Notes: generated from the letters alone by a model not told the origin. Numbered from the stretch's first letter, positions 24,364 through 36,971 are shown. The stretch: DNA of 64,000 bases from Niebla homalea (GCA_019925105.1 JAHGAU010000009.1:1364001-1428000), one strand, 5' to 3'. Translations and numbers: made by a program.

Positions 24364-25870
24364 GGTTCTATAAGTAATTACTTAACGATTATCAATAAAG
24401 AATACATTTTAGTAATGAATAATAACGAACGAAGGGACCCTAAAGGTCTAAAATAATATATATATATAGAGCTTAAACGATAATGAAACGAATACCTTAA
24501 ATATGATAAATATAGGTAATATAATCATTAAGGTTAAAGGGGTAAGAAAGTGAATGGCTTATATTAACGGAAACGGGGACGAATCGTATAAATAACATAA
24601 TAGTAATAAGATAAAAAGCGTTTAAACTAAATAAAAAACTTATAAATAATAGGATATACGTTAAAAAACGCGTAAAATATATAAAAATAATACGGTAACG
24701 GTTAATAAATAAAGGGTAAAAAAGGCCAAGGCGATACTTATAATAAGGCGAATGAAAAATAAATAAGCGTAAAGTAATATTAATAATAAAGTTATTAAGG
24801 GTATATAAAGTAAGATTAAAATAAATAAAAAGAATAAATTATTATATAATAAAAAATAAGTTATAAAGGGGAAAATATAATAAACTTATAAAGAAAATAT
24901 AATAAAAGAAAAAGTAATAAAAACTTTAAAGGGTTTCTTTATAATAAAATGGAAAAATATTACGTTAAGAACCTAATTAATATTATAAATAAAGGTACGG
25001 AATATAAAAGACTTTTATATTCCGGCGGACGTAAGGTTAAAAGAATTAAAGCGGTTACGTAAGATATATAAAGCAATAATAAAAACGCCGGTAAGTGAAG
25101 AAAAAAGGAGTTAAAGGAACCTTATATAAGGTAAAAAAACAATAACGGGAATCTTATAAAAGAAAAAAACTAGGTAATAAAAATTATAAAAACGGTACTT
25201 ATAATAACTGCGGTAAAAATTAAGGAAAAAATAGGGGCGTTAAAAAAAGTAAAGATAATAATAATCCGGTTATTAAATAATAAAAAGAAAAACGTAATTA
25301 TAAAGGTAAATCCTTTATAATTAATAAAAATATTTAAAGTAATAAAGAAGTTACTTACGGAATAAATTATTATAATATATAAATTATAGAATAAAATATC
25401 CTCCTTAATACGGTATCCTTAAAGGCAAAAAAAAAGTTAAAGAAGTTTCAAAATAAATTAATAAGGAAAAGTTTAAAATGGTAAAAATATTAAGGTAATC
25501 GTTCGCCATTGTAATAAATAAGATATACTTAATACGGTTCTTAAACGTAAAGGGGGATTTACCTTAAAACGTATAAGAAAAGAGAATATAGTTTTATACC
25601 CCGGGTTAAAGATCGTTAACTTTAGGCTTCCTTTTATAATAAAGAAACCGGATATCCTTAATTATATAAAATAATACTTTATAATTATTTTAAGCGTAAC
25701 GTTAATAAAGATATATAAGAACGTTTTTAATAAGAAGGTAATTAAAAGTAAGTCCTTTAAATTAATAAGATTTTAAAATAAAATGGTAAATATCTATTAA
25801 TACTTTAAGTATTAAAGATATAAATATATTATTATCAGGTATTTAAACGGTATTGAATATATAATATATA

Positions 25871-26383
25871 TACTCCGGGAAGCGGGACGGGATGGGACGG
25901 TTTTTTGATTCACTTATCCCATCCCGCGTGGGACGGGATAAAGCTATATCCCATCCCATCTCATCCCTATCCCGCCGGGATGGGATCGGGATATATTAAG
26001 ATCCCGTTAAGACGCGGAGTAAAAAAGGGATATAGCTAAAACAGTAAATTAAGGGGTAAAAAAGGGGTAATTATTAAGAAGATTAATATAAACATTTTTT
26101 AGTGGTTTATCGATAACCGGATTATGGTTTTTCCGGTTATCGATAAACCATTAAAAAAATATTTATAATAATCTTTATAATAATTTACCCCTTAATTTAC
26201 TATTTTAATTAAGTTTTCCTTTATTTTATCCGTTACCGGGATCTTAATATATCCCGATCCTATCCTGTCTTATCCCGTATTAATACGGGATAGGATTCTA
26301 TTCACTTTATCCCGTCCCATCCTTATCCCGTCCCTATCCCGTCCCTATCCCATGGGATATATCCCGTCCCGCTTCCCGGAGTA
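25871..26383. mobile_element. hAT-like foldback MITE (513 bp)
   Basis: Both ends are TACTCCGGGAAGCGGGACGG and its inverse, flanked by the exact 8-bp duplication AATATATA (25863-25870, 26384-26391). Target duplications of 8 bp are typical of hAT transposons. Each end carries many short GGGACGGGAT-type subterminal repeats in both orientations. The two halves are inverted copies of each other almost to the middle, where GGTTTATCGATAACCGGA and its complement form a central hairpin (about 26105-26150). It has no coding capacity. It inserted in the ORF1-proximal part of the LINE and keeps much more G+C than the host element. Confidence 0.85.
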
Positions 26384-28079
26384 AATATATATTAAAAAAA
26401 TTTAAGTCTTATGAATACGTAAGCTTAATAATAAAAAACTTAATAAAGATAATTACTTAATATAAAACTTATAATACTTAATAAAGGTTAAAGAGATTAA
26501 GCGTAAAATAATTACAATAATAATTAAAATTTAACGTTATAATTTATATACATTTAGATTAATAAAGTAATTAAAAACCGTCCTTAAACGTAAATAAAAT
26601 TAACCTAATAAAAAGGGGTAAAAAACGATAACGGACGGCGTGAAAAAAAGGAAGTTTACCGTAATATTAATTTTTAAATCCGGCCGTTCTAAAATAATAA
26701 TAACAACCGTAAAAAAGTTAAAATAAAGAATATTTAATTTTAATAAAAGATTATTAATTTAAATAAATATAAATAAAAAAACCTTAATAGAAGTTAATAT
26801 ATAATGTATTAATCTATTTAAGGGTAATATAATACAACGTATAAAAAAACAATAAAATAATATTATTAATATTTAAATTAAAGAAATAAAAAACATTAAC
26901 ATTATAATAATATAAAAATTACTATATAGCTTATTTATATATTTTTTAATTAACTTAAATAAAAGATTTTACTTAATATTTAAAAGAAATAGTACGTATT
27001 TCTTTATAAATACAAGATTAAATATAAATAAATAAGATATTATTTATTATAATAAGAATTTATATACGTTTTAAATGATATAAAAGGGAATATAAAAAGT
27101 AATTTAGATATTTATAATATATATAATTTACCGCTGGTTAATAAAATAAAACTTTTTACGTTATCGTTATTTAAAAATATTTTAACGATACCCAGTAAAT
27201 ATATATTATTAAAAGATTTTAATTTTTATTATAATAAATAAAATAGAATAAAACGTACAATTAATTATATTAAGTTAAAAGAATTATTAATAATTATTAT
27301 AACGTATAATTTATCTTTATTAATACCGTAAAGGATTATAACGTAAAAAGACCGTAAATTTAAAATAATAATTAATTTAACGTTTAATACGGAACAGATT
27401 ATTAATATAATGTATAATTTATAAAAAGACTTAAAATATAACTTAAACTATATATGAATATAAATAACCTTAAATTAATCGTTTAATATAACGTTATTAA
27501 CCTTAATAAAAAGGATATAAAAAATAATTAAAAAAGCGGAAATATATATAAAAATAGAAAAAGTAATAATATAATTAATAAAACTTCCTTATCTTAATAA
27601 TAAAAATTAAAACAACTTCTTTATAAAATCAATAATAAAAACGTTAAATAAAATAATTAACGTAATAATCTGAATAATAAAGTTATCTTAAAAATTAAAA
27701 CTCATTAAAATAAAGAATATATAACAATAATTATAAAAGTGAAAATATTAATTAAATAAATTATTAAATATAAAAATTAAGAAGCGCTTACGTAAGTAAA
27801 AAGGCTTAAGAGAATAAGAAAAAAATCATTAAAAATTTAAATGAATATATTTCTGGTTAATAATTTATAACTTAATTATTTCCTTTTATAAAATATAAAA
27901 GTTAATAAAATATAATAAGGAATAAAGCAGGAAACCAAAATTTATCTTTAAATTCCCGCTTTTTAAAAAGTTTAACAATATAATAATTAATACATTTAAC
28001 GGAAAAACTAAAATCCTTAAAAAGGGTTTTTCCCCTCCTTTATTAAACCTTAAGTAAACGGATATTAAAAAAGCTATGG

Positions 28080-30200
28080 ATTTTAACTTAATAAATATTA
28101 ATAAAAATAATAATTTTAAAAATAATAATTAAAGTAATTAATACATTAAAGAAAAATAGAGCTTTTAAATTAAACGGGATCCCAAATAAAGTTTTATTAA
28201 TAATAATATTATTATTTAAGAAGGTTTTATTTACTTATTTTAAATCTATTTTAAGGTTAATTATTATTTTTATAAGTTTAAAAAGGCTAAAATAATTACC
28301 CTTAAAAACCGATTAAACCAGATTATTTAAAGGTAGAAACTTATAAGCCAATTATATTCCTTTATATATTAAGGAAAACCCTGGAAATAATAATAATAAA
28401 AATCCTTAATAATTACGTGGAAAAATACGGGCTTTTCCTTAATTAATAAATAAACGTAACAAGAAAAAAATTAATAAAAACGGCTTTAAAAGGTTTAATT
28501 AACGGCATATACATAATATAAAACTATAAAAGGAAATACATAATAAATCTTTTTTTATTAAATATTGTAAAAGCCTTTAATAAGGTAAATTATCAAAGAT
28601 TATTATATAATTCATAGAAAAAAGGGATATTATTTTTTTTATTAAATAAATTAAAAGCTTTTTAAATGATTAAATAATATTAATTAATTTAAAATAAAAA
28701 ACAAGCCCGATAAAGCCCGTTATAATCGGAATCCCTGAAAGATTACTTTATTTTTCTATTTATTTTTATTCTTTAATAATCTATTAATTAAAGAATTATT
28801 TAAATTAAAGTAAAAAGTCTAAGTTAAAGGTTTTATTAATAATATTTATTCATTAATTTATAATACTTTTACTTATATAAAGTATTTGGAATTAAAATAA
28901 ACTTATAAAATCTATTTATAATAAATAAAGACATATAAAACTTAATTTATATCGTATAAATATAAATTTATTTATATAATTAAAAGTTTAAAATTATATA
29001 ATATAATAGTTATAATAAATTTAAATAAATTTACAAGAAAACCGGAAGTTAATATTAAAGTCCTTAATTTTTAAATTAATAGGAAACTTAATTAAAAGGA
29101 TTACATAAAAAAATTTAAAAGTGTTAAATTAACTCCGTTAACGGTACGCCGGCGGGACTAATAAAGGTGGGTATAAAAGTCGTAGCGTTACGGTCTACAT
29201 ACTTATGTACTACTTTAATAAGTAGATTAATAGTAAGATTAATTCTTAAAGAACTTAGAAAGAACTGGGGCATAACCTTTACTTAAGGTAAAGGTAATGG
29301 TTACCCCGCTTTACGCCTGTTGAGCTACGGCTCATGAATAACACATACCAAGGCCGTTGCTAAGGCCCTTTGCCAAGGCTTAACGGCCTACCGGCCTACC
29401 TTGGCGCAGCAGTATGGCGCATTATTGTAACGCCCGCGCAGAGATGGCGTTAGCTACTAATAAAAAGAAAATAATTTCTTAAGAAAAAGGTTTTATATAT
29501 TTTACGGCGTTAACGTAAAACGTTACTTTATAAAAAGTTAAAACCATTTATTAAGCAGTAATTAAACGGGTTATAATATATATAATAAGTATTTAATATA
29601 CCTTTAAAAATACCCTTAAATATAAAAAAGAGCGTATTTAATAATTATAAAAGGTTTAAAACTGTTACTTAAAACTAATTAACGGTATATATAAAGTAAT
29701 TCCCGTCCCGGTATTAAAATCTAAGGTTTTTATATTATTAATTAAGTTATTTTTGAACTAAGTAATTACTTAAATAAAACTTAAAAAGGGTATATATTTA
29801 ATTATAATTATAGGGAACGGATAGATCCAATTAAACTTTAAGACATCCCGAATAAAAAAAATTAAAAAAATATACTTATTTATTTTTACTGAAATACAAT
29901 TAAAATAAATTAAAAAGGAAGTTAATTGAACTTAAATTTAAAAACTTAATTTCAATTTATATAAATTTATACCCGGTATAAAGGAGGCGGAAATTAAAAG
30001 GGTTATAAAGGTAAAAATGGAAATAATTACCCTATAGATTATATCGTAATAAATTAAATATTAACGTAAATATAAGGGATTAGTCTTTTAAGGGTAATAA
30101 TATCCAGCCTTAAATAATAAAAAAGTTATTAATAAGTACCTCCGTTATTACGGGATTATAAAGAAAAGTAATAATATATTAATAATTTAACTCCAGACGG
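28080..30200 (+). pseudogene. LINE reverse transcriptase remnant
   Basis: Plus-strand translation, allowing RIP stops, shows the non-LTR RT order. A K-N-R-A-F/P-G-x-D/N-G-I-P-N-K motif lies near 28155-28190; TYKPIIFLYILRKTLE (family R-P-I-x-L-L-x-x-x-x-K) near 28340-28390; LNIVKAFNKVNYQRLL (family L-D-I-x-x-A-F-D-x-V) near 28560-28610; and GFINNIYSLIYNT (the F-V-D-D box with D-to-N changes) near 28830. After the solo LTR the frame resumes with KLINGIYKVIPVPVLK near 29680-29720. This order matches Tad1-clade elements. Catalytic aspartates are lost through G-to-A changes. Confidence 0.75.
29122..29462 (-). repeat. Solo LTR of the 51615-type Gypsy family, inverted
   Basis: 341 bp, TGTTAAATT...CTACTAATA as displayed, the reverse complement of the LTRs at 51615-51939 and 59581-59905. 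Flanked by the exact 5-bp duplication AAAAG (29117-29121, 29463-29467). It splits the LINE pol frame, so it is younger than the LINE. It keeps many CA/TG dinucleotides and is the least mutated member of its family in the window. Confidence 0.88.
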
Positions 30201-31444
30201 ATAAGAACGGATTAATATATTTCCTTTTTATTACGTATACCGATAACCGAATAAATATTAATTACGGAAATAAAGAAAGGAAGTAAAACGTAACTTATAT
30301 ATTTATTATATATTTATTATTTACGGAACTCAAAACGAGATTAATTAAAAAAGCCGGGATAAATAATTACCGTAAAATACTTTTTATAAAATAAGGTACT
30401 TAGGTGGCTATAAAATTCATAATATTTATAGGCTTATTATTTTAATTTGATTTTATTAATAAAATAAACGAGGTTATTAAAAACCTTATAAAGAAAGCTT
30501 ATTACCGGCTAAAAAGGAAAAAAATAAATAAATACCGGCTACGATAATTATACAAACCGGAAAAGATCTTTTATAGCCAAAAAAAATACGATAATAAATA
30601 CTTATTAAAAGTCTTTAAAAGATATAACCATAATAATAAAATAAGAAAATAATTACAATTAAAATAATAATAATATATATACCGGTAAGGGTATTTAAAA
30701 ACATTATCTAAGAAGTTAATATAAAACGGACCTATAAAAAGATAGAAAAATAATAAATTTAAAAGTAACCCTTAAAGGAACTTAATTATAATATTATAAG
30801 TTTTCTTTAAAGAAATATATAAATAAATTATTATTCTTTCAACGGCCAAGGATATTTTCTATCCTTAAGGATAAAAGTAAAGGCTGGGTAAACGCCGGTT
30901 TTTTAATTTTAATATTATAAATATCAGGTTTTTATGATTATTAATAAGGCTTAATAACCGATTATTAAAGAACGCCGGAATTAACTTAATTAAATCCGTA
31001 GTATAAATTAATTAATTAATTAATTAATTAATATAAATTCTATTAATAATCTTATAACTTTTAATCCGTATTTACCCCTTAATTATTAATATTCTATTAA
31101 GATGGATTTTAAGGTTAATTTTAATACTTAAGTTGTTAAGGTAACATTATTTACGGTAATTATATAAACGTTATTTATATTATTAAGACGTTTTAAAACC
31201 TTTTATTTATATAATTTTAAAGGTATTTAATTTATCGCGTTCTTCTTACCTATAATATTTGAATAATTCCGTTATAATTAACGTATATTAAATTTATTTT
31301 TAATATAACCTTTTAAAGGTTTATATTTATATAATTTAGTTAATTTAGGAATGCTTAAGCTTTAAGATTTATTTCTTAATCTTTTTTTTAAGTTTTTATT
31401 TCTTTTTTATTTCTTAATATATGGATTAAAAAGTATAATAATAT

Positions 31445-32173
31445 TTTAATTAATTGATTTATTTATATATGAGTTTAACTATTAAGTTAATTTCAGCGTT
31501 CTATAATGCTGGTAATTAAATTACGATTTTTAATATTTATATTTATTTTAAATTTATCGCTTTACTTTTTAAAAGGGAAAAGGAAACTGTAATTAATTAA
31601 TTTAGCCTTAACTTACCCTAAATATTAACCCCATTTAAATAAAAACCTTTCTTTTATAATTGCTTACCTTAATATTACAATTAAGTCCTTACGTTAATCC
31701 GATTAAGATTAATAAATACCTTAAATCCCTAATTTATTATTTCCGTTAAAAATTTATTATTATCATTATAATCCGCAATAAGGACTTAATAGCTTTATTA
31801 AGCTTAATCGGGGGAAAACGGCCCCAATTATATAACTTTATTATTTTTAACGCCCGGATTTTATTTTAAATACTTCATTATTATAATTTTTTTTTTCGGA
31901 TTAACCTTATTTAATTTTAACTTTAACCTTCCAACGTTAAATCCCCGTAACCCCTTTTTACCGGCCTTATATAGTAATTAGGTTTATTTAAGGTTACTTG
32001 TGGGTATTAATAAATCCTCAAATATTTATTATTGTTTTATCTATATTAATTATATAATTTACTAGATAAAATTTAAGGGCTTTTAGTGAAATCGTCTTTT
32101 ACCCTTAAAATATTTAATTATTTTATATTTTATCTTCCGTACGTAAAAATGCAATTTTATTACGTTCGCCCCC
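31445..32173 (-). mobile_element. 729-bp non-autonomous retroposon, copy 3 (inverted)
   Basis: Reverse complement of the units at 20886 and 57177: on the minus strand it begins GGGGGCGAACGTAATAAAAT and ends with TAAATAAATCAATTAATT. Flanked by the exact 15-bp duplication AAAGTATAATAATAT (31430-31444, 32174-32188). This opposite-strand insertion shows independent integration events rather than segmental duplication. Confidence 0.85.
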
Positions 32174-32188
32174 AAAGTATAATAATAT

Positions 32189-35149
32189 ATAAATAATAAT
32201 TCTACTTAAATACAGATAAGATCTTAAGGATTATCTATCCTTTACGTATAAAGAGTATCTTATACCTATAAATGCTCTTACGTATCCCTTATGCTATATA
32301 TATATATAACGTTATTCTTTTTATAATTCGTTTTATTTTAAGGTATACTTTATAAAGATTAAATTCTTTATATATATTTTTTATTAAATGTTTAAGGATC
32401 TTTATATTTATTAAACCGTTTTTAAAACGGTTAATTACGTTTTTTAATATATATTTTATTATTTTATTTATTATATTTTCCAATTTCTTAAGTTTAATAT
32501 CTTTTCCGCTTAAATTATACATAATATAAAGTATACGGTTATAATAATTAAGGATAAAATTGGTTTTTAAGATAATATTTTAATATTATTTATTACTTAT
32601 TCTATAAGGTTATCGGGATTTAATTTTAAGAATTCTTAATTTAATGGTTTTTAAAGGTTCTTTATATCGTTTTTTAAAACGTTATTTATTACTTTATTTA
32701 TAAGTAAAACCTTAATTTTCGGTTATTCTATTTAATATAGTATGTTTCTTTTAACTTTTAAATTTATTATATTTATTTATTAAAAAGGAAAATACTTTTT
32801 AATCTCTTTTCATATATTACGGATTTATTTTTATAAGTTATTTAATTTATTTTCCTATTTATTTATTATTTTTAATTTATAAAATAAAATCTTAACTCGG
32901 GGTTATATTATAATTTTTTACTATAACGTGTTTAACGATTTTAAAATAAAAGTTAGAATTAATAATAATATTATTAAATCTTCTTTTATATTTAATTTTA
33001 CTATTATTATTAAAGAAGATATTTAAAACTATTTAAGTATTTGCTTTATTTTATATATATTAATTAATTCCTTTATAAATTTAAGGGATTAAGGGATTCT
33101 TAATAATATTTCATTACTTTTTAAAGAAAGTCTAATAAGGTTTATTATTAAATAATCCTTAATAATACCTATGATTATTAATAAATACGGGATAATCCCG
33201 TAGCTTGTATAAATTTATCCTAATTTTCTTTATCCTTCATTTAATATAAAGTAAGGGGGTATATATTCTTTTCAATAAAGGAAATAAAACAATAATAAGG
33301 GGAATAATAATATTATAATTAACCTTTTAATTAATATAATAGTATTAGGCTTTACTTTTTTATTTTAAGGGTATTAAAATATATATAAAGTATAATATAT
33401 TATTATTAATATATTATTAGTATTAATAAATATATTCTTAAGAAAAGGGTTTATAATTATTTTAAGTAATAATAATTTTTTTTTTTTTTTGGATTTTTTT
33501 TCTTCTTTTTTTAAAAAAAAAAAAGAAAAAGGTTAAGTTAATATATAATTATATAACGTTAATAGGGGTCTTTCTGGTCTTTTAAATGTTATATAAGTAT
33601 ATACAAGTTATATTCCATTATAAGTTTATATTTTCCTTTAAGTTAACGTAAGTTTTAAGTATTTATTTTAATCTTTTCTGCTTTTTATATAAGAAAACCT
33701 TCAGGAAAGTACTATTAAATAAAGTAAGTTTTATATTGATATTTACTATAAATTATTATTAATATTCCTGGTATATATATAATATAATTATTATTATAAA
33801 TATATTTATCTTAATTCCTTATTTATTTATTAAATTTTTTAATCGGTTTTATTTTTTACTTCTTTTTATTATTCATTTTTTTAATCTGCTTTTTAGTTTT
33901 TTAATTCTTAATTATTTAATTTATAACTTAAGGTAAAAGGTTTATTACGTCTGGCCAGTATATTATATAGCTTATAATTATTTCCTAGAAATTTTAGAAA
34001 ACGGTTTAAACCTTTATAAATAATTTAGAACCTTATTATTATTTAGATAGCTTTTAACTTAATAATTTACATTTTAATAAAAAATATCTTTTTAAAAGGT
34101 ATATATAATTCTTTAAGTTTTATTGAGGAATCTTATTTTTATTGCTTTTATTATTAAAATATATGGTTTAATTCGGTTATTCCGATAATTATTAAAAAGT
34201 CTTATATATTTATTAAAAGTCAAAATACCCGGAATTATTTAATAAGTCTTGAAAGATTACTTACTCGGTGTAAAATAATCTTCGGGGCTAACTTTACGTG
34301 TTTAAAGAATATATATAATACTCCGGATTAAATTATGGAGTTTTACTTATAATATATAAGTTAATCGCTTAGAATTATTTAATAAAACTTACGGTTTAAT
34401 TATTTAGAATGATTTAATGAAACTTATAATTTAATTAAGTTTAATTATTCGGCTTAACTTAATAAATCTTATATTTTAATTATTATAATTGTTAATCATT
34501 AAATAATAGTTTTACGTTATTTAAGGTAACTGATTTTTTTCCATTTTTTTTTCTTTAATTATTTTTAATTTTTTTATTTTAAGAAAACGGGTTATATTAA
34601 TATATAAATCGTATTTTCCTTAATAATAATTTAGAATATCCGGTAATATATACGATTATTTTTTAATTAGGGTTTAGGTTTATTATTGATATAATAGGTA
34701 TTATTACGCTTTTATAATTAAGGCGCTTTAAAAAGTTATTGTTTTTATTTTATTTTTTAATTTCTAATAATTTCTAATTAATTAATAAATAATAATAATA
34801 CTTTACCGATATATATAAACGGGGTCTCCGTATTAATCGAGGGTGGTAATAAGAATATCCGAATAAGGGTATTTGGAAAAGGATTATTCAAATACTTTTA
34901 TTTTTCTCGATTTTAATATTTATTTAATAAATAAATAATAACTAAGGATATTTTAAGGATATTTATAAATCTATGGTCTATTGCTCTCGTTATATATATA
35001 TAATATAATAATAATAAAGGTCGGTTCTCTATGATATCTTTATAATTTTTATTACCGTTAATTAAGGAAAAAATTTAGTAAATTATTTACGATTAAATCG
35101 TATAATTAAACTGAATTCCCTAATATATATAAATAAATAAATGTCTTCT
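32189..35149 (-). other. RIP-mutated 5' portion of the old Gypsy element, no recognised gene
   Basis: About 3 kb of AT-rich DNA next to the putative 5' LTR (35150-35416) of the minus-strand element. A 77-codon minus frame at 32289-32522 is Lys/Ile/Asn-only low complexity and I do not call it. By position gag is expected here but no zinc knuckle or capsid motif was seen. Confidence 0.4.
33475..33530. repeat. Poly-T/poly-A hairpin-forming tract
   Basis: A run of T (33477-33490), then GGATTTTTTTTCTTCTTTTT, directly followed by A12 G A5. The arms are complementary. It could be simple-sequence expansion or a decayed purine/pyrimidine tract of an element. Confidence 0.6.
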
Positions 35150-35416
35150 TAGGACCGTTAGAAAAGATAAAAGGTAATAAAAGAGCAAAAGTAATAAAAT
35201 AATAACTAATAATGGAGTATAATTAACGGTAGGCCGTAGCCCTTATATAAGTTAATAAAGTATAGGAAGTCTATTATAATAATCCGTTATATTCTCCCTT
35301 TTTAAAGTGTATATGAATTGATTCTACCCTTAATTAGCCCTTTTAATGTTTGCATTCCTTCATACACTTATCCGCAAGTTTGGTGTTTTCTATGCTCTCC
35401 CCCTTTCCAAATTCTT
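35150..35416 (-). repeat. LTR-like repeat, right copy (5' LTR of the old minus-strand element)
   Basis: Direct repeat of 9790-10066. The second half (GCATTCCTTCATACACTTAT, TTTTCTATGCTCTCCCCC) is less mutated than the left copy. A short open frame across it (35318-35515) is incidental. Confidence 0.65.
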
Positions 35417-36811
35417 ATAAATATTATTAAAAAAGAAATATCGGTATTAAAGCAAACTTTAACGTGGAGTAAAAAAAAGTATTTATTATGCTTAATATAT
35501 ACTGTCCAGCTTTGACTTAAAGCCTTTTTAATTTATTTTAAGGTTAATCCTTAAAATAATGATATAAATTATTAATAAGATTATTAACTTAAAGTTAAAA
35601 AGATAATAAATAAAAGTATAAATATTCTTAAAATACCTATAAAAGTAAAATTAATTTATAATAATTATTATATTAATTTGACTTTTTCTATATTCGCAAA
35701 ACGGTAATATATATAAATATAAGTAATAAACGTAAAAACCTTTTGTTTAAATTTAATAAAAAAATTTATTACTTAAATATCCATAATACCCTTAATAATA
35801 ATTATAAATAAGAGATATAAAAAGGTATTAATAAAGCTCTTTTAGGATATAAATATGAAAAGGTATTAATAAAGCTCTTTTAGGATATAAGTATTTATTA
35901 AGACTTATCCTTTTATATAATGATTTACGTATTATTATTCCGTAAAGATATTAATTGATTCTTTAAAAAAAATTAAAAGAATTAATTAAGGTGTAAAGCT
36001 TATTAAGCTAGAATAAAACTATATAAAATATTTAATAGAGTTTATTTAGCCATTTTATTAAATTATTAAATTAGTAAGTATTATTAAAACTTTAACGATT
36101 TATTTAATCTTTAAAGTTTATAAAAAGTTTATTAATTATTTTAAAAAAAAAATCGTTTACGCCATAAATAAGTTTATTAAAAGAAGGAGCTTATATGGGG
36201 TTTAAAAAATTTATATATTAAATTATTTAAATACTATAATAAAACGTAAAGCTTTATTAATAGTTTATATAATTAAGTAATATTCTTATACTTTTTAAGT
36301 ATTAATAAAATCTTTAAGATTAGTAATTAATATATTAAATAAATTAAAACCCTTTAAATTAATACTTATCAAAACGTATTTTAAGAAACTTTTAATATAT
36401 ATTAAGTATCCCTTACTCTTAATTTATTAATTAATCGAAATTTAAATAAGCGGCCCTATATAATAAAAGACTTAAACTTATTCTTAAATAAAAATAATAC
36501 GTTTAACGACCCTATTAATAATAAATTAAAATAATATATAACGTATAATAAGTTTATATTAATCTTTATATTTATTTAAGTCGTTAATTTATAATAACGC
36601 CGTTTCAAAATTATAAAAATAAAATCTTAACCTAATAAAAATAATTATCTTATAAGTTATTAATCCTATTATGGGTCACCCGGGATATTCTTAATAATTT
36701 TTTATTAAGGTTAATTTTAAGTATTATTTCTTTATTATTAAATAATATTATAATTGTTAAAAACACTTTTATTTTATAACTTTTTAAATAAAGATATTAA
36801 TTTATTATTAT
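35417..36811. other. RIP-mutated DNA between elements, unassigned
   Basis: AT-rich with a short imperfect direct duplication (AAAAGGTATTAATAAAGCTC near 35819 and 35857). It is the left flank of the Gypsy element at 36812 and should continue after 47328. No protein motif identified. Confidence 0.5.
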
Positions 36812-36958
36812 TGTCGCGGCATAGGGACAGCGGTAGGGGTAGGACACTGTCCTTTATATAGGACAGTGTCCCTTAGGTAGTATAGCTATTTGTCCTTTAG
36901 AACAATAATAAGTAATATACACTTTACTATACTATATAATTGCTTATGTTTTATAACA
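36812..36958 (+). repeat. 5' LTR of Gypsy element (36812-47328)
   Basis: 147 bp with an internal palindrome GGACACTGTCC...GGACAGTGTCC around a TATATA box (36849-36879), a likely promoter region. It is much less mutated than the internal DNA. Confidence 0.8.
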
Positions 36959-36971
36959 TGGTAATAAAACT
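36959..36971 (+). other. Primer-binding-site-like motif of Gypsy element
   Basis: TGGTAATAAAACT directly abuts the LTR. It corresponds to TGGTAGCAATAGC with RIP-type changes and one T/A mismatch. Confidence 0.55.

Larger units (their letters stand above)
24364..31030 (+). mobile_element. Full-length Tad1-like LINE, RIP-inactivated, with two nested insertions
   Basis: Flanked by the 13-bp duplication ATATAAATTCTAT (24351-24363, 31031-31043) and ending in a tetranucleotide tail (TTAA repeats at about 31008-31030, mutated from TCAA). Plus-strand translation gives a non-LTR reverse transcriptase (about 28080-29000) and downstream segments up to about 30200. Removing the MITE at 25871-26383 and the solo LTR at 29122-29462, with one copy of each duplication, leaves about 5.8 kb, a normal length for Tad-clade elements of ascomycetes. 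An ORF1-like stretch should lie at 24400-26600 but is not clearly recognised. Confidence 0.82.
9790..35415 (-). mobile_element. Old minus-strand Ty3/Gypsy element, split by many insertions
   Basis: A direct repeat of about 265 bp occurs at about 9790-10066 and 35150-35416 and shares phrases such as GGTAATAAAAGAGCAAAAGT. Between them, removing exactly bounded insertions (13584-15604, 16299-18413, 19873-20192, 20886-21614, 24364-31030, 31445-32173) leaves about 13 kb of continuous, heavily mutated DNA. Minus-strand integrase and RNase H-proximal segments read in order (18700-20520), so the right repeat would be the 5' LTR. Exact LTR ends and a TSD could not be fixed. The reconstructed length is large for a Gypsy element, so unrecognised insertions may remain, or two old elements may be merged. 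Confidence 0.6.

Noticed and set aside
25880..26370. CCCATCCCGTCCC repeats as a CRISPR-like or telomere-like array.
   Set aside because: The units are irregular, occur in both orientations, and lie inside an element with 8-bp duplications and inverted termini.
35318..35515. 65-codon plus frame as a small gene.
   Set aside because: It overlaps the LTR-like repeat 35150-35416, whose left copy (9790-10066) does not maintain the frame.
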